DNA from: Pseudomonas mandelii
GTDB lineage: Bacteria; Pseudomonadota; Gammaproteobacteria; Pseudomonadales; Pseudomonadaceae
Direction of reading: 5' to 3'
NCBI RefSeq assembly: GCF_900106065.1
Contig: NZ_LT629796.1
Coordinates: 4,743,501 to 4,807,500 of the forward strand
DNA length: 64,000 bases
The notes beneath the pieces are model-generated. The model was not told the origin of the DNA. It searched no databases and saw only the letters and a program-made list of their open reading frames with translations. This document shows positions 43,356-52,157 of the stretch, one piece after another. Each line of letters begins with the position of its first letter. Position 1 is the stretch's first letter. Both the position numbers and the translations under genes were made by a program.

Positions 43356-43696
43356 CCATCAAAAAAGAGCCGATCCACGCAGGTGAGTTTCTGCTGTCCG
43401 AGGGCGCTGGGAACATTTCTCGGGAAACTATCAACGTCGCCGCTGGCCCCGCGCTGAATCCGGGTCAGGTTCTCGGTCTGGTGACGGCCACAGGCGAATT
43501 TGCGCCGTATGCCCCGGCCGCTGAAGACGGTACCCAGGCTGCCGTGGCGATTCTCTACGGGCCACTGGGCGAGTCGGACATCGTACGCCGGGGTCGGGCC
43601 GTTGTGCGCATGGCGGAGGTCAGCGAGGTGCACCTGACCGGGCTGGACCCCGAGGCCGAAAAAGACCTGGCCACCCATTTCCTGATCGTTCGTTAG
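43352..43696 (+). CDS. Head decoration protein (gpD-like)
   Basis: A 114-aa capsid-stabilising protein of the lambda gpD type: HAGEFLLSEGAGNISRETIN, GLVTATGEFAPYAPAAEDGT, VAILYGPL. It binds the expanded shell as trimers. It is followed by a hairpin terminator-like unit before the capsid gene. Confidence 0.9.
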   Translation: MTIKKEPIHAGEFLLSEGAGNISRETINVAAGPALNPGQVLGLVTATGEFAPYAPAAEDGTQAAVAILYGPLGESDIVRRGRAVVRMAEVSEVHLTGLDPEAEKDLATHFLIVR

Positions 43697-43719
43697 GACC
43701 GTCAGTCACGTTTGCCCAG

Positions 43720-43740
43720 CCCGCCTTGAGCGGGTTTTTT
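43720..43740 (+). terminator. Intra-operon hairpin 1
   Basis: CCCGC/GCGGG stem with TTTTTT tail between decoration and capsid genes, followed by CTGGAGA and the next ATG. First of six similar units in the structural region. Confidence 0.65.
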
Positions 43741-43758
43741 CATTTCTGGAGAGTACCC

Positions 43759-44754
43759 ATGGCCGAGATCGCCATTTTTGACGACGAAGCGTTTACCGTT
43801 ACCGCGTTGACTGCTGCACTCAACGATCAACCCTACTTGCCGGGCCGCATCAGCGCCCTAGGCCTGTTCCGCGAGGAAGGCATTACCACCCTGACCGTGC
43901 AGATCGAAAAGGACGGCGACACCTTGGCGCTGGTGCCGGCCGGTGAGCGCGGTGGCTCTGGCCTGGTGGTCGCCGCCAGCAAGCGCAATCTGATTCCGTT
44001 CAACACCGTGCACCTGCCGGAACGCTTCACCATCAAGGCCGACGAGATTCAGGGCATTCGCGCCTTCGGTACCCGCACCGAGTTGCAGGCGGTGCAAGAT
44101 GTGGTCAATACCCGTCTGGCCAAAGCGCGCCGTCAGTTGGATGCAACCCACGAGTTTCAGCGTATGGGCGCGCTCAACGGCCTGATCCTGGATGCCGATG
44201 GTTCGACGGTGCTGCTGGACCTGTATGACCGCTTCGGTGTAGAGCGTCAGAAGCTATCCATGGGCCTGAATGATCAAAGCACTGAACTGCGGGTCAAGTG
44301 CCTCGAAGCGCTGGACATGCAAGAAGATGCCCTCGGCGCCGTGACCAGCACCAGTTCCCGCGCCTTCTGCGGCAAGCATTTCTGGAGCAAGCTGATTGCT
44401 CATAAGGCAGTAGTTAAAACTTACGAAGGAACGTTACAGGCTGCGGCGTTACGTGGCGATGCTCGGGAGAGTTTTGAGTTTGGCGGCATTACTTGGGAGC
44501 GCTACCGTGGCAAGGTTGCTGGTGTGTCTTTCGTCCACGACGACAAGGCGTTGCTGGTCCCTGAAGGTGTTCCTGATTTGTACATCTCAGTGTTCGCACC
44601 GGCTGACTACATGGAAACGGTCAACACCCAAGGCATTCCGTACTACAGCAAGATTGAGCCGATGCAGTTCGGCAAGGGCATGGCCGGCGAAGCGCAGTCC
44701 AACCCGCTACACCTGTGCACCCGGCCGCGTGCACAGATCCTGCTGGAGCTCTGA
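43759..44754 (+). CDS. Major capsid protein (gpE family)
   Basis: A 331-aa HK97-fold capsid protein of the lambda gpE family. It begins AEIAIFDDEAFTVTALTAAL and continues RISALGLFREEGITT, VHLPERFTIKADEIQGIRAF, GADGSTVLLDL-type region and VPEGVPDLYISVFAPADYME. ATG 43759 has GGAGAG upstream; the longer in-frame version would run into the hairpin. Placed after protease and decoration genes as in lambda. Confidence 0.94.
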   Translation: MAEIAIFDDEAFTVTALTAALNDQPYLPGRISALGLFREEGITTLTVQIEKDGDTLALVPAGERGGSGLVVAASKRNLIPFNTVHLPERFTIKADEIQGIRAFGTRTELQAVQDVVNTRLAKARRQLDATHEFQRMGALNGLILDADGSTVLLDLYDRFGVERQKLSMGLNDQSTELRVKCLEALDMQEDALGAVTSTSSRAFCGKHFWSKLIAHKAVVKTYEGTLQAAALRGDARESFEFGGITWERYRGKVAGVSFVHDDKALLVPEGVPDLYISVFAPADYMETVNTQGIPYYSKIEPMQFGKGMAGEAQSNPLHLCTRPRAQILLEL

Positions 44755-44756
44755 TC

Positions 44757-45077
44757 TTGGGCTTTCGCGATCTGATTGCCGAGGTCGACGCGGTGGTATT
44801 CGAAACACTGGGCGACAGCGCGCGGATCGAGGGCAGAGCAGAACCGGTGCTCGGCATGTTCGCCGCGCCCTGGTTACAGCCCAAGTTCGGCAAGCTTAAC
44901 ACCGGGTTGCGTGAGCCGAGGTTCGAGATCCGCGTCAGCGATTCGCACGGCCTGGAGCAGGGCATGCTGGTCAGCATTGATCTGCCCGCGCTGGATGGCG
45001 GTGGCGATTACGACCTGCTGCAGCTGGAACCGAGCGGTGACGGTCTGGTCGCCTTGATCCTGAGGATGCGCGCATGA
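44757..45077 (+). CDS. Head-tail attachment protein (FII-like)
   Basis: A 106-aa protein matching lambda gpFII-type attachment proteins (RDLIAEVDAVVFETLGDSAR, then LREPRFEIRVSDSHGLEQGM and LPALDGGGDYDLLQLEPSGD). TTG 44757 is chosen because it lies two bases after the capsid stop with GGAG at the right distance; no ATG is available without overlapping the capsid gene deeply. It docks the tail to the filled head. Confidence 0.82.
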   Translation: MGFRDLIAEVDAVVFETLGDSARIEGRAEPVLGMFAAPWLQPKFGKLNTGLREPRFEIRVSDSHGLEQGMLVSIDLPALDGGGDYDLLQLEPSGDGLVALILRMRA

Positions 45078-45739
45078 GTGTCGGCAGTTACTTCAAGCCC
45101 TCGGCCGGTGGCGGGATGATTTCCATCCAGTCCTCGACGGCGGACCTGAAAGCGTTCGAGGACTTCGCCAAACTCGTGCCCAAGGCCGCCACAGCCGCGC
45201 AACGTCGGGCGATCAACAAAACATTGGGTTGGCTGCGTACGCACATTGCCCGGGCCGTCAGTCGGCAGGAACGTATTGCAGTTGCTGCGGTTCGTCAGCG
45301 CTTGCGCAGCTACCCGGTCGCTGGCGGGGCCACCAGCGGCAAGTTGTGGTTCGGTTTGAATGCCATCGAGTCCAGTCGGATCGGTCGGGCACGACAGTCT
45401 GGTACTGGCGTGTCGGTGGCCGGTCGGCGTTATCAGGGCGCCTTTCTCAAGAAGGTCTACGGCAACAAGCCCGACATCTGGATCCGCACCGCGAGCAAGC
45501 ACTTCAACGCGGACGATTATCCCGATACCACGGTGTCTTCAAGCCGGGGCGCCAGTTCGGGTTGGGTGGCGGAAAACGGCAATCGCTTTCCGCTGGCCAA
45601 AGCCAAGGTGTCACTGGAGCAAGCCCGCCCGCACTTCGACAGCTGGGTCAAACGCGCCGATGCACGCCTGCTGGAAATCCTGCAGCAGGAATTCAACTTT
45701 GAGCTGCAAAAGTACCTGAAGGGGACGGCCAATGCCTGA
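45074..45739 (+). CDS. Minor tail protein Z-like
   Basis: A 221-aa protein of the phage minor tail protein Z type: AFEDFAKLVPKAATAAQRRA, INKTLGWLRTHIARAVSRQE, VAGRRYQGAFLKKV. In myoviruses this position is held by tail completion or terminator proteins acting at the head-proximal end of the tube. It overlaps both neighbours. Confidence 0.82.
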   Translation: MSVGSYFKPSAGGGMISIQSSTADLKAFEDFAKLVPKAATAAQRRAINKTLGWLRTHIARAVSRQERIAVAAVRQRLRSYPVAGGATSGKLWFGLNAIESSRIGRARQSGTGVSVAGRRYQGAFLKKVYGNKPDIWIRTASKHFNADDYPDTTVSSSRGASSGWVAENGNRFPLAKAKVSLEQARPHFDSWVKRADARLLEILQQEFNFELQKYLKGTANA

Positions 45740-46250
45740 AGAGCCTTTTAATCTCGACCAGCTCTACCGGGCAATTGAGCAGCACCTGAAGGCTCATCTG
45801 CCGGGCGTTCACGCGGTGACAGCTTGGCCGAACATCAAGGATCGCATTGCATTGCCGGCGGTGTTCATTGAACTGGCTGAGATGGAACCTGGCCTCGACA
45901 TCGGCACGGGGCAGACGAGTCTAATTTGTAAGTTCGAGGCCCGGATCATCGTTGACCCGATACGGCCCCAGTATTGCCAGCAAGCCGCGCACCTGGCAGC
46001 GCAGCTGGCCGTCTTGTTGCGACTGCAAACGTGGGGGCTTGAGGTAGAGCCTGCCGAGTTTGTTCAGGCGATGCAGGACTGGACCAAGCCGGAGCTGGAT
46101 GGCTACGTGGTCTGGTCAGTGGAGTGGACGCAGCAGGTTTACCTCGGCGACGAAGAATGGCCGTGGCCAGATGAGCCGCCGGGGTCGCTGCTGTTTGGCT
46201 TCAACGACGCCGGCAAGGACGAGTTTTTCAGGCCCGAGGAACTGCCGTGA
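45732..46250 (+). CDS. Putative tail completion protein
   Basis: A 172-aa protein with an N-terminal helix (FNLDQLYRAIEQHLKAHLPG) and a beta-rich core (ALPAVFIELAEMEPGLDIGT), ending in an acidic tail. Size, fold pattern and position between the Z-like and baseplate V genes match P2 gpR-like or gpU-like completion proteins. I do not recognise a firm family. It overlaps its neighbours by a few bases. Confidence 0.7.
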   Translation: MPEEPFNLDQLYRAIEQHLKAHLPGVHAVTAWPNIKDRIALPAVFIELAEMEPGLDIGTGQTSLICKFEARIIVDPIRPQYCQQAAHLAAQLAVLLRLQTWGLEVEPAEFVQAMQDWTKPELDGYVVWSVEWTQQVYLGDEEWPWPDEPPGSLLFGFNDAGKDEFFRPEELP

Positions 46251-46804
46251 GTTACGCCAGTGCCGAGCATGACCGCATGATCGCGGCCATGCTGATGCCA
46301 TGTGCGGTGGTCGGTGTGGATCTGGCGGTGGGTATGGTGCGCGTCACTAATGGCGAATGGACGAGCGCCTGGGTGCGCTGGCACAGCCTGTCAGCGGGGA
46401 AGGCGCGACACTGGCGGGCGCCGAGCTTGGGCGAACAAGGGGTGTTGTTTAATCCCAGCGGCCAAGCCGGCCTTGGTACTTTTGTCCCGGGGCTGTACGG
46501 CAACGCCGGCGCGCCGCCGGATAACCGCGATCATGTGGAGGTCTGGCGCTTTGATGATGGCGGCTCGCTGGTCTACGACTGGCAGGCCAAGTCCTACACC
46601 ATCACCCTGCCGAGCGGCACGGTGACGATCAAGGTGGCCAGTACGGAGGTGGTCGTGACTGATGCCGCCGTTACCGTAACGACGGGGAATATCACCCTGA
46701 AAGCAGCGGTGACCATCGACGGTCCGTTACACGTAACGCAGGGCATCACCAGTGCCGGCGCGATCATTGACGCCGGCGGTAACAGCAATCACCACACGCA
46801 TTAA
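46247..46804 (+). CDS. Baseplate assembly protein V (tail spike)
   Basis: A 185-aa P2 gpV-type membrane-piercing spike. The OB-fold half contains GMVRVTNGEWTSAWVRWHS, WRAPSLGEQGVLFNPSGQAG and FVPGLYGNAGAPP. The C-terminal beta-helix is a run of short Thr/Val strands (VTIKVASTEVVVTDAAVTVT) ending in NSNHHTH, the His motif that binds metal at the spike tip. Confidence 0.92.
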   Translation: MSYASAEHDRMIAAMLMPCAVVGVDLAVGMVRVTNGEWTSAWVRWHSLSAGKARHWRAPSLGEQGVLFNPSGQAGLGTFVPGLYGNAGAPPDNRDHVEVWRFDDGGSLVYDWQAKSYTITLPSGTVTIKVASTEVVVTDAAVTVTTGNITLKAAVTIDGPLHVTQGITSAGAIIDAGGNSNHHTH

Positions 46805-46818
46805 TTTCAACCCATAAC

Positions 46819-46841
46819 AGCCCGCCGCGTGCGGGCTTTTT
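46819..46841 (+). terminator. Intra-operon hairpin 2
   Basis: AGCCCGC/GCGGGCT stem with TTTTT tail, followed by CCTGGAG and the start at 46861. Confidence 0.65.
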
Positions 46842-46860
46842 CATGCCCTGGAGAAAACAG

Positions 46861-47079
46861 ATGGCCAAGACCGAAAGGCCTGCCGGCGATGAACTGGCGA
46901 CCCCTGCGCCGGTGCTGCTGAAATTCCGCGATCTGGTTTACACGTCGCGCACGCTGATCATTCCCCAAAGCGGCCGCACGTTGCCGGTGGCCAAAGGGCT
47001 GGTGGAAGTCCAGCCGGACGATGCCGAGGCCTTGGCCTTCCTGAAGGCCAACGAAGAATTCGCGCCGCTGAAGGAGTGA
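46861..47079 (+). CDS. Small tail-region protein (72 aa)
   Basis: A 72-aa protein (LLKFRDLVYTSRTLIIPQSG, VEVQPDDAEALAFLKANEEF) between the spike and baseplate wedge genes. The ATG at 46861 has CTGGAG upstream. Similar short proteins occur here in other Pseudomonas P2-like tails; function unknown. Confidence 0.75.
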   Translation: MAKTERPAGDELATPAPVLLKFRDLVYTSRTLIIPQSGRTLPVAKGLVEVQPDDAEALAFLKANEEFAPLKE

Positions 47080-47084
47080 TTTAG

Positions 47085-47411
47085 ATGATCGGAATGGATC
47101 GCCACACCGGCCAACCCATTTCCGGCATCGCGCATCTGCGCCAGTGCATTGCCGACATCCTGGGCACTCGGGTGGGCAGTCGCCGGCACCGGCCGGAGTA
47201 CGGCAGTAATGTCCCCTTGTACGTCGACATGCCGGTGAACGAAGGCTGGAAAAGCTCGGTGCAGGCCGAGGCGGTCCGGGCGATTAGTCGCTGGGAGCCG
47301 CGCGTCAAGCTGGAGCGCGTCCGCGCACTCTCGGTGCTGGGCGGGCAAATCAATCTGAGCATTGCCGGCGAATACCTCGGCGACCGTTTTCTGTTTGAGG
47401 TGAGCGTATGA
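47085..47411 (+). CDS. Baseplate wedge protein W (gp25-like)
   Basis: A 108-aa member of the GPW/gp25 family: GMDRHTGQPISGIAHLRQCI, LGTRVGSRRHRPEYGSNVPL. It initiates sheath polymerisation in contractile tails as part of the baseplate wedge. Its end overlaps the J gene start. Confidence 0.92.
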   Translation: MIGMDRHTGQPISGIAHLRQCIADILGTRVGSRRHRPEYGSNVPLYVDMPVNEGWKSSVQAEAVRAISRWEPRVKLERVRALSVLGGQINLSIAGEYLGDRFLFEVSV

Positions 47412-48295
47412 GCATCGTGGATCTGTCGGCGCTGCCGGCGCCGGACGTGCTGGAGCAGTTGGACTTCGAAGACACCTATGACGAAGCCCTAGGCACCTTT
47501 CGCGGCTACATGGGCGACAACTGGAGCGCACCGATTGAGAGCGAGCCAGTGGTTAAGGTGCTGGAGGTGGGGGCCTATATGAAGGTCGCTAACCGTGCCC
47601 GGGTTAACGATGGCTGCAAGGCGCTGTTGTTGGCCCATGCGATCGGCTCTGACCTTGATCACCTGGGTGCCAATTACAACCTCAAGCGCCTGGTGATTCA
47701 GACCGAGGATCTGTCGGCGGTGCCGCCGGTGCCGGAGATCAAGGAGCAGGACGACCCGTTTCGCGAGCGCATCCAGTTGGCCTTTGAGGGGCTGACCACG
47801 GCCGGGCCGCGCGCGAGCTACATCCTGCATGCCCGTAACGCCTCGGGGTTGGTGATGGACGCCACGGCGGAAAGCCCGGCGCCGTGTTACGTCACCGTCA
47901 CGGTGTTGAGTTCCGAAGGCAAGGGGGTGGCCAGTGCCGAGCTGCTGGCCACGGTCAAGGCGGCGCTGAATGACGAAGACGTGCGGCCGGTGTGCGATCG
48001 GGTGACGGTGCAGAGTGCGCAAATTATTGACTATCGCATTGACGCCATTTTGCACATGGCCGGCGCCGGGCCTGAGGGGGACGCCAGTTTGGCCGAAGCC
48101 ACCAGCCGCTTGGCGAAGTGGATCAACCCGCGCAAGCGTTTGGGGGTCGAGGTGGCCCGTTCGGCGGTGGATGCGCAATTGCACGTGGCCGGCGTGGCCC
48201 GGGTTGAGCTGGTCGGCTGGTCTGATCTGGCCCCGACCAAGGCGCAGGCGGCGTATTGCGTGGGCTATGACGTGAAACTGGCGGGGGCATCATGA
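47408..48295 (+). CDS. Baseplate assembly protein J
   Basis: A 295-aa wedge protein of the P2 gpJ/Mu gp47 family: VLEVGAYMKVANRARVNDGC, LLLAHAIGSDLDHLGANYNL, DDPFRERIQLAFEGLTTAGP, ASYILHARNASG. With W and I it forms the baseplate wedge that triggers contraction. It is coupled to the I gene by ATGA. Confidence 0.94.
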   Translation: MSIVDLSALPAPDVLEQLDFEDTYDEALGTFRGYMGDNWSAPIESEPVVKVLEVGAYMKVANRARVNDGCKALLLAHAIGSDLDHLGANYNLKRLVIQTEDLSAVPPVPEIKEQDDPFRERIQLAFEGLTTAGPRASYILHARNASGLVMDATAESPAPCYVTVTVLSSEGKGVASAELLATVKAALNDEDVRPVCDRVTVQSAQIIDYRIDAILHMAGAGPEGDASLAEATSRLAKWINPRKRLGVEVARSAVDAQLHVAGVARVELVGWSDLAPTKAQAAYCVGYDVKLAGAS

Positions 48296-48900
48296 AAAGC
48301 CTGCTGCCGAGCAATAGCACGCAACTGGAGCGCGCCCTGGAGGCGGCGTTTTATGAGCGAACCATTGTCCCGTTGCGCACCCTGTACAACGCCGATACCT
48401 GCCCGGTGCATCTGCTGCCGCATTTGGCGTGGGCGTGGTCGGTCGATCGCTGGGATCCCGGGTGGGCCGAGGCGACTAAGCGGGCGGCCATCAAGGCGTC
48501 TTATTACATCCATGCCCACAAGGGGACCATCGGCGCGTTGCGCCGGGTGGTCGAGCCCTTGGGCTATCTGATTGAAATCGTCGAGTGGTTTAACACAGTG
48601 CCGGAAGGCCCGCCGGGCACCTTTACGCTGAAGGTCGGCGTGCTGGACACCGGGATCACCGAAGAAATGTATCAGGAGCTGGAGCGCTTGATTGACGACG
48701 CGAAACCCGTCACGCGGCACCTGACCGGGCTGGCGATCAGCCTGGAAACCCAAGGCGTTTTAGACATCAGTGTCGCCGTGTATGAAGGCGATGAAATCGA
48801 CGTGTATCCGCCGGTCATGCGTGACATCGAGGTCACCGGCACCTTCGGCGTAGTCGGCCGCGAACACTCCATAGACACCCTGGACGTTTATTATGATTGA
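48292..48900 (+). CDS. Tail protein I (baseplate)
   Basis: A 202-aa P2 gpI-family protein: LLPSNSTQLERALEAAFYER, LPHLAWAWSVDRWDPGWAEA, YYIHAHKGTIGALRRVVEPL. It links the wedge to the tail fibres. It overlaps both neighbours. Confidence 0.93.
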   Translation: MKSLLPSNSTQLERALEAAFYERTIVPLRTLYNADTCPVHLLPHLAWAWSVDRWDPGWAEATKRAAIKASYYIHAHKGTIGALRRVVEPLGYLIEIVEWFNTVPEGPPGTFTLKVGVLDTGITEEMYQELERLIDDAKPVTRHLTGLAISLETQGVLDISVAVYEGDEIDVYPPVMRDIEVTGTFGVVGREHSIDTLDVYYD

Positions 48901-50437
48901 TGCGAATTCGCAGTTTTTTGCGATCCTCACGAACGTGGGGATGGCCAAGCAGGCGAACGCCGATGCGCTCGGCATTCCCTGGAAGCTTACGGAAATGGGC
49001 GTGGGTGATGCCAACGGTGCCGACCCGATCCCGAGCGCAACGCAAACCCAACTGATTCACGAATGGCGCCGCCGTCCGCTCAATCAGCTCAAGATCGATC
49101 CAGCCAATCCGGCGGTGATCATTGCCGAGCAAGTCATTCCGTCCGACGAGGGCGGTTTCTGGATTCGCGAAATCGGTCTGTATGACGCGGACGGCGATCT
49201 GGTGGCGGTGGCCAACTGCGCGCCGAGTTTCAAACCTGTGTTGTCGCAGGGCTCGGGTCGCACGCAAGTCGTGCGCATGAATTTCATTGTGTCCAGCACT
49301 GCCAGTATCACGTTGAAGATTGACCCGTCCGTGGTGCTGGCGACCCGTGACTACGTTGACACGCGCATTCAAGAAGAACTGTACAAGCTCGACAGCAAGC
49401 AGTCGGTGCGCGTGGCCACCACGGCCAACATCGCGTTGGCGGGTCTTCAGACCCTCGACGGTGTCGCCCTGGTAACGGGTGATCGGGTGTTAGTGAAAAA
49501 TCAGGCGGTGGCCAAGGACAACGGCCTGTACGTCGCGGCAGCAGGCGTCTGGTCGCGCGCCCTCGATGCCGACAGCAGTGCCGAAGTGACTTCGGCGTTA
49601 TTGGTATCTGTCGAGCTGGGCACCACACTGGCCGACACCCGTTGGCAACTGGTCACCGACGGGGCAATTGTCCTGGGGGCCACGGCCCTGACGTTCCAGA
49701 ACGTGACCCACGGCTTTGCGGCGATCAACGCCCCGGCGCTGATCAATCCCACGGCTAACACGCCGGCGCAGTTCAATAACACGCAGTCGTTGGCGACCAC
49801 CGAATTCGTGCAGCGTGAGAAAGGTAGTTTTGCCAATAGCGTGGCGATTGCTGGCGGCGCTGTGGCGCTGACAGCCGCTCATATCGGAACGCGCATCGAA
49901 ATGTCGGCGTCGGGAACGCTCACGCTGCCCAAGGCCAGCGCGGTTCCGAAAGGCTCCGTGATCATGATTACGACCTCTAGTACGGTGGGATCGGTCAATC
50001 TGGCATTGCTGGCGGGGGACTCGCTCGCCATCAACAACGTGTCAGTGGTAGCGCCTTACGCGATGTCGAGCGGATCGGACCTGTTACTGATATCGGACGG
50101 TGTTCTTTGGCGAGCCCATGCAAGCCTTGAATGTTTGAGAACGTCGGCATTGTTTGGCTCCTTGATGGGCACCAACGGGTATCAGAAGCTTCCGAGTGGG
50201 TTGATCCTTCAATGGGGAACTACGGCCTTAATCAGTGCAGGCGGGGCGTTAGTCGTAACGCTTCCAGTGGCCTTCCCGAATACAAACTTGAATGCCGGGT
50301 GCATGGCTCAATATTCAAATTCGCCTAACACCGGGTACGTGGTTTCAATTTTCGGGCGGACGCTGACCAATTTGAGTTTTTACAATTCAAACACTGGCAC
50401 TGCGCTATCGGCGACGTGGTTCGCCATCGGCTTTTGA
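48893..50437 (+). CDS. Tail fibre protein
   Basis: A 514-aa receptor-binding fibre. Residues about 1-150 form the conserved baseplate-attachment domain (FFAILTNVGMAKQANADALG, KLTEMGVGDANG, GGFWIREIGLYDADGDLVAV). The middle has the repeated phage-fibre segment (VATTANIALAGLQTLDGVAL, VLVKNQAVAKDNGLYVAAAG). The C-terminal tip from about residue 410 differs in composition and is likely the host-range determinant. A tail-fibre assembly-type gene follows. Confidence 0.9.
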   Translation: MIDANSQFFAILTNVGMAKQANADALGIPWKLTEMGVGDANGADPIPSATQTQLIHEWRRRPLNQLKIDPANPAVIIAEQVIPSDEGGFWIREIGLYDADGDLVAVANCAPSFKPVLSQGSGRTQVVRMNFIVSSTASITLKIDPSVVLATRDYVDTRIQEELYKLDSKQSVRVATTANIALAGLQTLDGVALVTGDRVLVKNQAVAKDNGLYVAAAGVWSRALDADSSAEVTSALLVSVELGTTLADTRWQLVTDGAIVLGATALTFQNVTHGFAAINAPALINPTANTPAQFNNTQSLATTEFVQREKGSFANSVAIAGGAVALTAAHIGTRIEMSASGTLTLPKASAVPKGSVIMITTSSTVGSVNLALLAGDSLAINNVSVVAPYAMSSGSDLLLISDGVLWRAHASLECLRTSALFGSLMGTNGYQKLPSGLILQWGTTALISAGGALVVTLPVAFPNTNLNAGCMAQYSNSPNTGYVVSIFGRTLTNLSFYNSNTGTALSATWFAIGF

Positions 50438-50448
50438 CGGGGTTTTCT

Positions 50449-50874
50449 ATGTTCGCAGCAAAATCTACAGGCGGTTTTTATGACGCCTCAATTAATAATT
50501 CCATCCCGGCTGACGCTGTGGAAATCTCGGTTGAGTTTCATGCCGCGCTTTTGGTGGGGCAGGAGCGTGGTCAGGTTATCGGCTGGGGGGAGGATGGGTT
50601 TCCGATTCTGATTGACCCGCCGCCTATGTCGGCTTCCGAACTGGCGGTCATTGAGCGAGCTTGGCGGGATGCCCAGCTTGCTCCTACTGATGGCATGGTG
50701 GCGCGTCACCGTGACGAACTGGAGAGCAGCCAGACCACCACGCTGATGGGCGCCCAATACACGGCCTTGCAAGTCTACCGTCGTGAGTTGCGCGACTGGC
50801 CGCAAGGCGGGGAGTTTCCGCTTGCCGATCATCGCCCGATCGCGCCGCCCTGGTTGGCTGAGCAAGCCCAATAA
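50449..50874 (+). CDS. Tail fibre assembly-type protein
   Basis: A 141-aa protein directly after the fibre gene. An N-terminal fibre-like segment (FAAKSTGGFYDASINNSIPA) precedes VEISVEFHAALLVGQERGQV and a C-terminal helix ending WLAEQAQ, as in phage tail-fibre assembly chaperones. ATG 50449 is chosen over earlier frames that would run into the fibre gene. Confidence 0.82.
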   Translation: MFAAKSTGGFYDASINNSIPADAVEISVEFHAALLVGQERGQVIGWGEDGFPILIDPPPMSASELAVIERAWRDAQLAPTDGMVARHRDELESSQTTTLMGAQYTALQVYRRELRDWPQGGEFPLADHRPIAPPWLAEQAQ

Positions 50875-50899
50875 ACGCCCCGCACTGACGGGGCGTTTT
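50875..50899 (+). terminator. Intra-operon hairpin 3
   Basis: ACGCCCC/GGGGCGT stem with TTTTC tail directly after the fibre assembly stop. Confidence 0.65.
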
Positions 50900-50906
50900 C
50901 TTTTCC

Positions 50907-50918
50907 GTTACGCGTAAC
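50907..50918. repeat. GTTACGCGTAAC palindrome, copy 1
   Basis: Twelve-base perfect palindrome in the gap before the sheath gene; an identical copy lies at 56967-56978 before the gpD gene. Confidence 0.7.
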
Positions 50919-50933
50919 ACGAACATCCCTGAC

Positions 50934-50957
50934 AGCCTCGCTCGTGCGGGGCTTTTT
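50934..50957 (+). terminator. Intra-operon hairpin 4
   Basis: AGCCTCG/CGGGGCT stem (one G-T pair) with TTTTT tail, followed by TTCTGGAGA ahead of the sheath gene. Confidence 0.6.
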
Positions 50958-50978
50958 CGTTTCTGGAGATTGAGCCTT

Positions 50979-52145
50979 ATGAGTTTCTATCACGGCGTCA
51001 CTACCACGTTGATCGACACCGGTGCGCGCACCATCTCGCTGCCGTCGTCGTCGATCATTGGTCTGTGCGACACCTTCATCCCGGGCCTGCAGGGCGGCGG
51101 CAAGGCCAAGGCCGGCGAGCTAGTGTTGCTCACCTCTGAGCGCGAAGCCATTGCCGCGTTTGGCCCTGACTCGGCAATCACCAAGGCCGCCCAGGCGATC
51201 TACGTGCGGGCCAAGGCGGTGATCGTCGCCATCGGCGTGCCCAAGCTGGAAGACGGCGCGCTGCAAACGTCCGCCATCATTGGTGGCGTTCTGGCCGATG
51301 GTCAGCGTACCGGCCTGCAAGCGCTGCTGGATGGCAAGAGCAAGCACAACGCCCAGCCAAAACTGCTGATTGCGCCGAAGCACTCGGCGACCCAGGCGGT
51401 GGCCACGGCCATGGACGCCCTGGCCGGCAAGTTGCGCGCGATCGCCATTCTCGACGGCCCGAACACCACCGATGAGGCGGCCATGGCCTACGCCCTGGAG
51501 TTCGGCAGTAAGCGCCTGTATCTGGTCGACCCCGGCGTCAAGTACTGGGACACCGTTCTCAGTGCCACGGTCGACGCCCCGGGTTCGGCGTGGGTCGCTG
51601 GGCTCTTTGCCTGGACCGATGCCAATTACGGTTACTGGGCGTCGCCGTCGAACAAGGAGTTTGTCGGCATCACCGGCACCACGCGCCCGATCGAGTACTT
51701 GGACGGTGACGAAACCTGCCGGGCGAACCTGCTGAATAACGCGAACATCGCCACGATTTTGCGTGACGGCGGTTATCGCCTGTGGGGCAACCGCACGCTG
51801 TCCAGTGATCCGAAATGGGCGTTCGTCACTCGGGTGCGCACCTGCGACATCCTGATGGATGCGATCCAGGCGGGTCACAAATGGGCGGTCGATCGCTCGA
51901 TCACCAAGACCTATGTACAGGACGTGACCGAAGGCCTTCAGGCATTCATGCGCGACCAGAAGAACGCCGGCGCGGTGATCAACTTCGAAGTCTATGCGGA
52001 CAAGGAGATGAACACGGCCAGCCAAATCGAGCAGGGCAAAATTTACTGGCGCATTCGCTTCACCGACGTGCCGCCGGCAGAAAACCCGAATTTCCTCATT
52101 GAAGTCACCAACGAATGGCTGACCGAAGTTCTTGAAACTGCCTAA
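50979..52145 (+). CDS. Contractile tail sheath protein (FI-like)
   Basis: A 388-aa P2 gpFI-type sheath subunit: FYHGVTTTLIDTGARTISLP, SSIIGLCDTFIPG, LLIAPKHSATQAVATAMDAL, YGYWASPSNKEFVGITGTTR, KWAVDRSITKTYVQDVTEGL. ATG 50979 has GGAG at a good distance, so the TTG three codons earlier is rejected. Its presence shows the virion is a myovirus. Confidence 0.95.
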   Translation: MSFYHGVTTTLIDTGARTISLPSSSIIGLCDTFIPGLQGGGKAKAGELVLLTSEREAIAAFGPDSAITKAAQAIYVRAKAVIVAIGVPKLEDGALQTSAIIGGVLADGQRTGLQALLDGKSKHNAQPKLLIAPKHSATQAVATAMDALAGKLRAIAILDGPNTTDEAAMAYALEFGSKRLYLVDPGVKYWDTVLSATVDAPGSAWVAGLFAWTDANYGYWASPSNKEFVGITGTTRPIEYLDGDETCRANLLNNANIATILRDGGYRLWGNRTLSSDPKWAFVTRVRTCDILMDAIQAGHKWAVDRSITKTYVQDVTEGLQAFMRDQKNAGAVINFEVYADKEMNTASQIEQGKIYWRIRFTDVPPAENPNFLIEVTNEWLTEVLETA

Positions 52146-52157
52146 GGGGGCCGCTCA

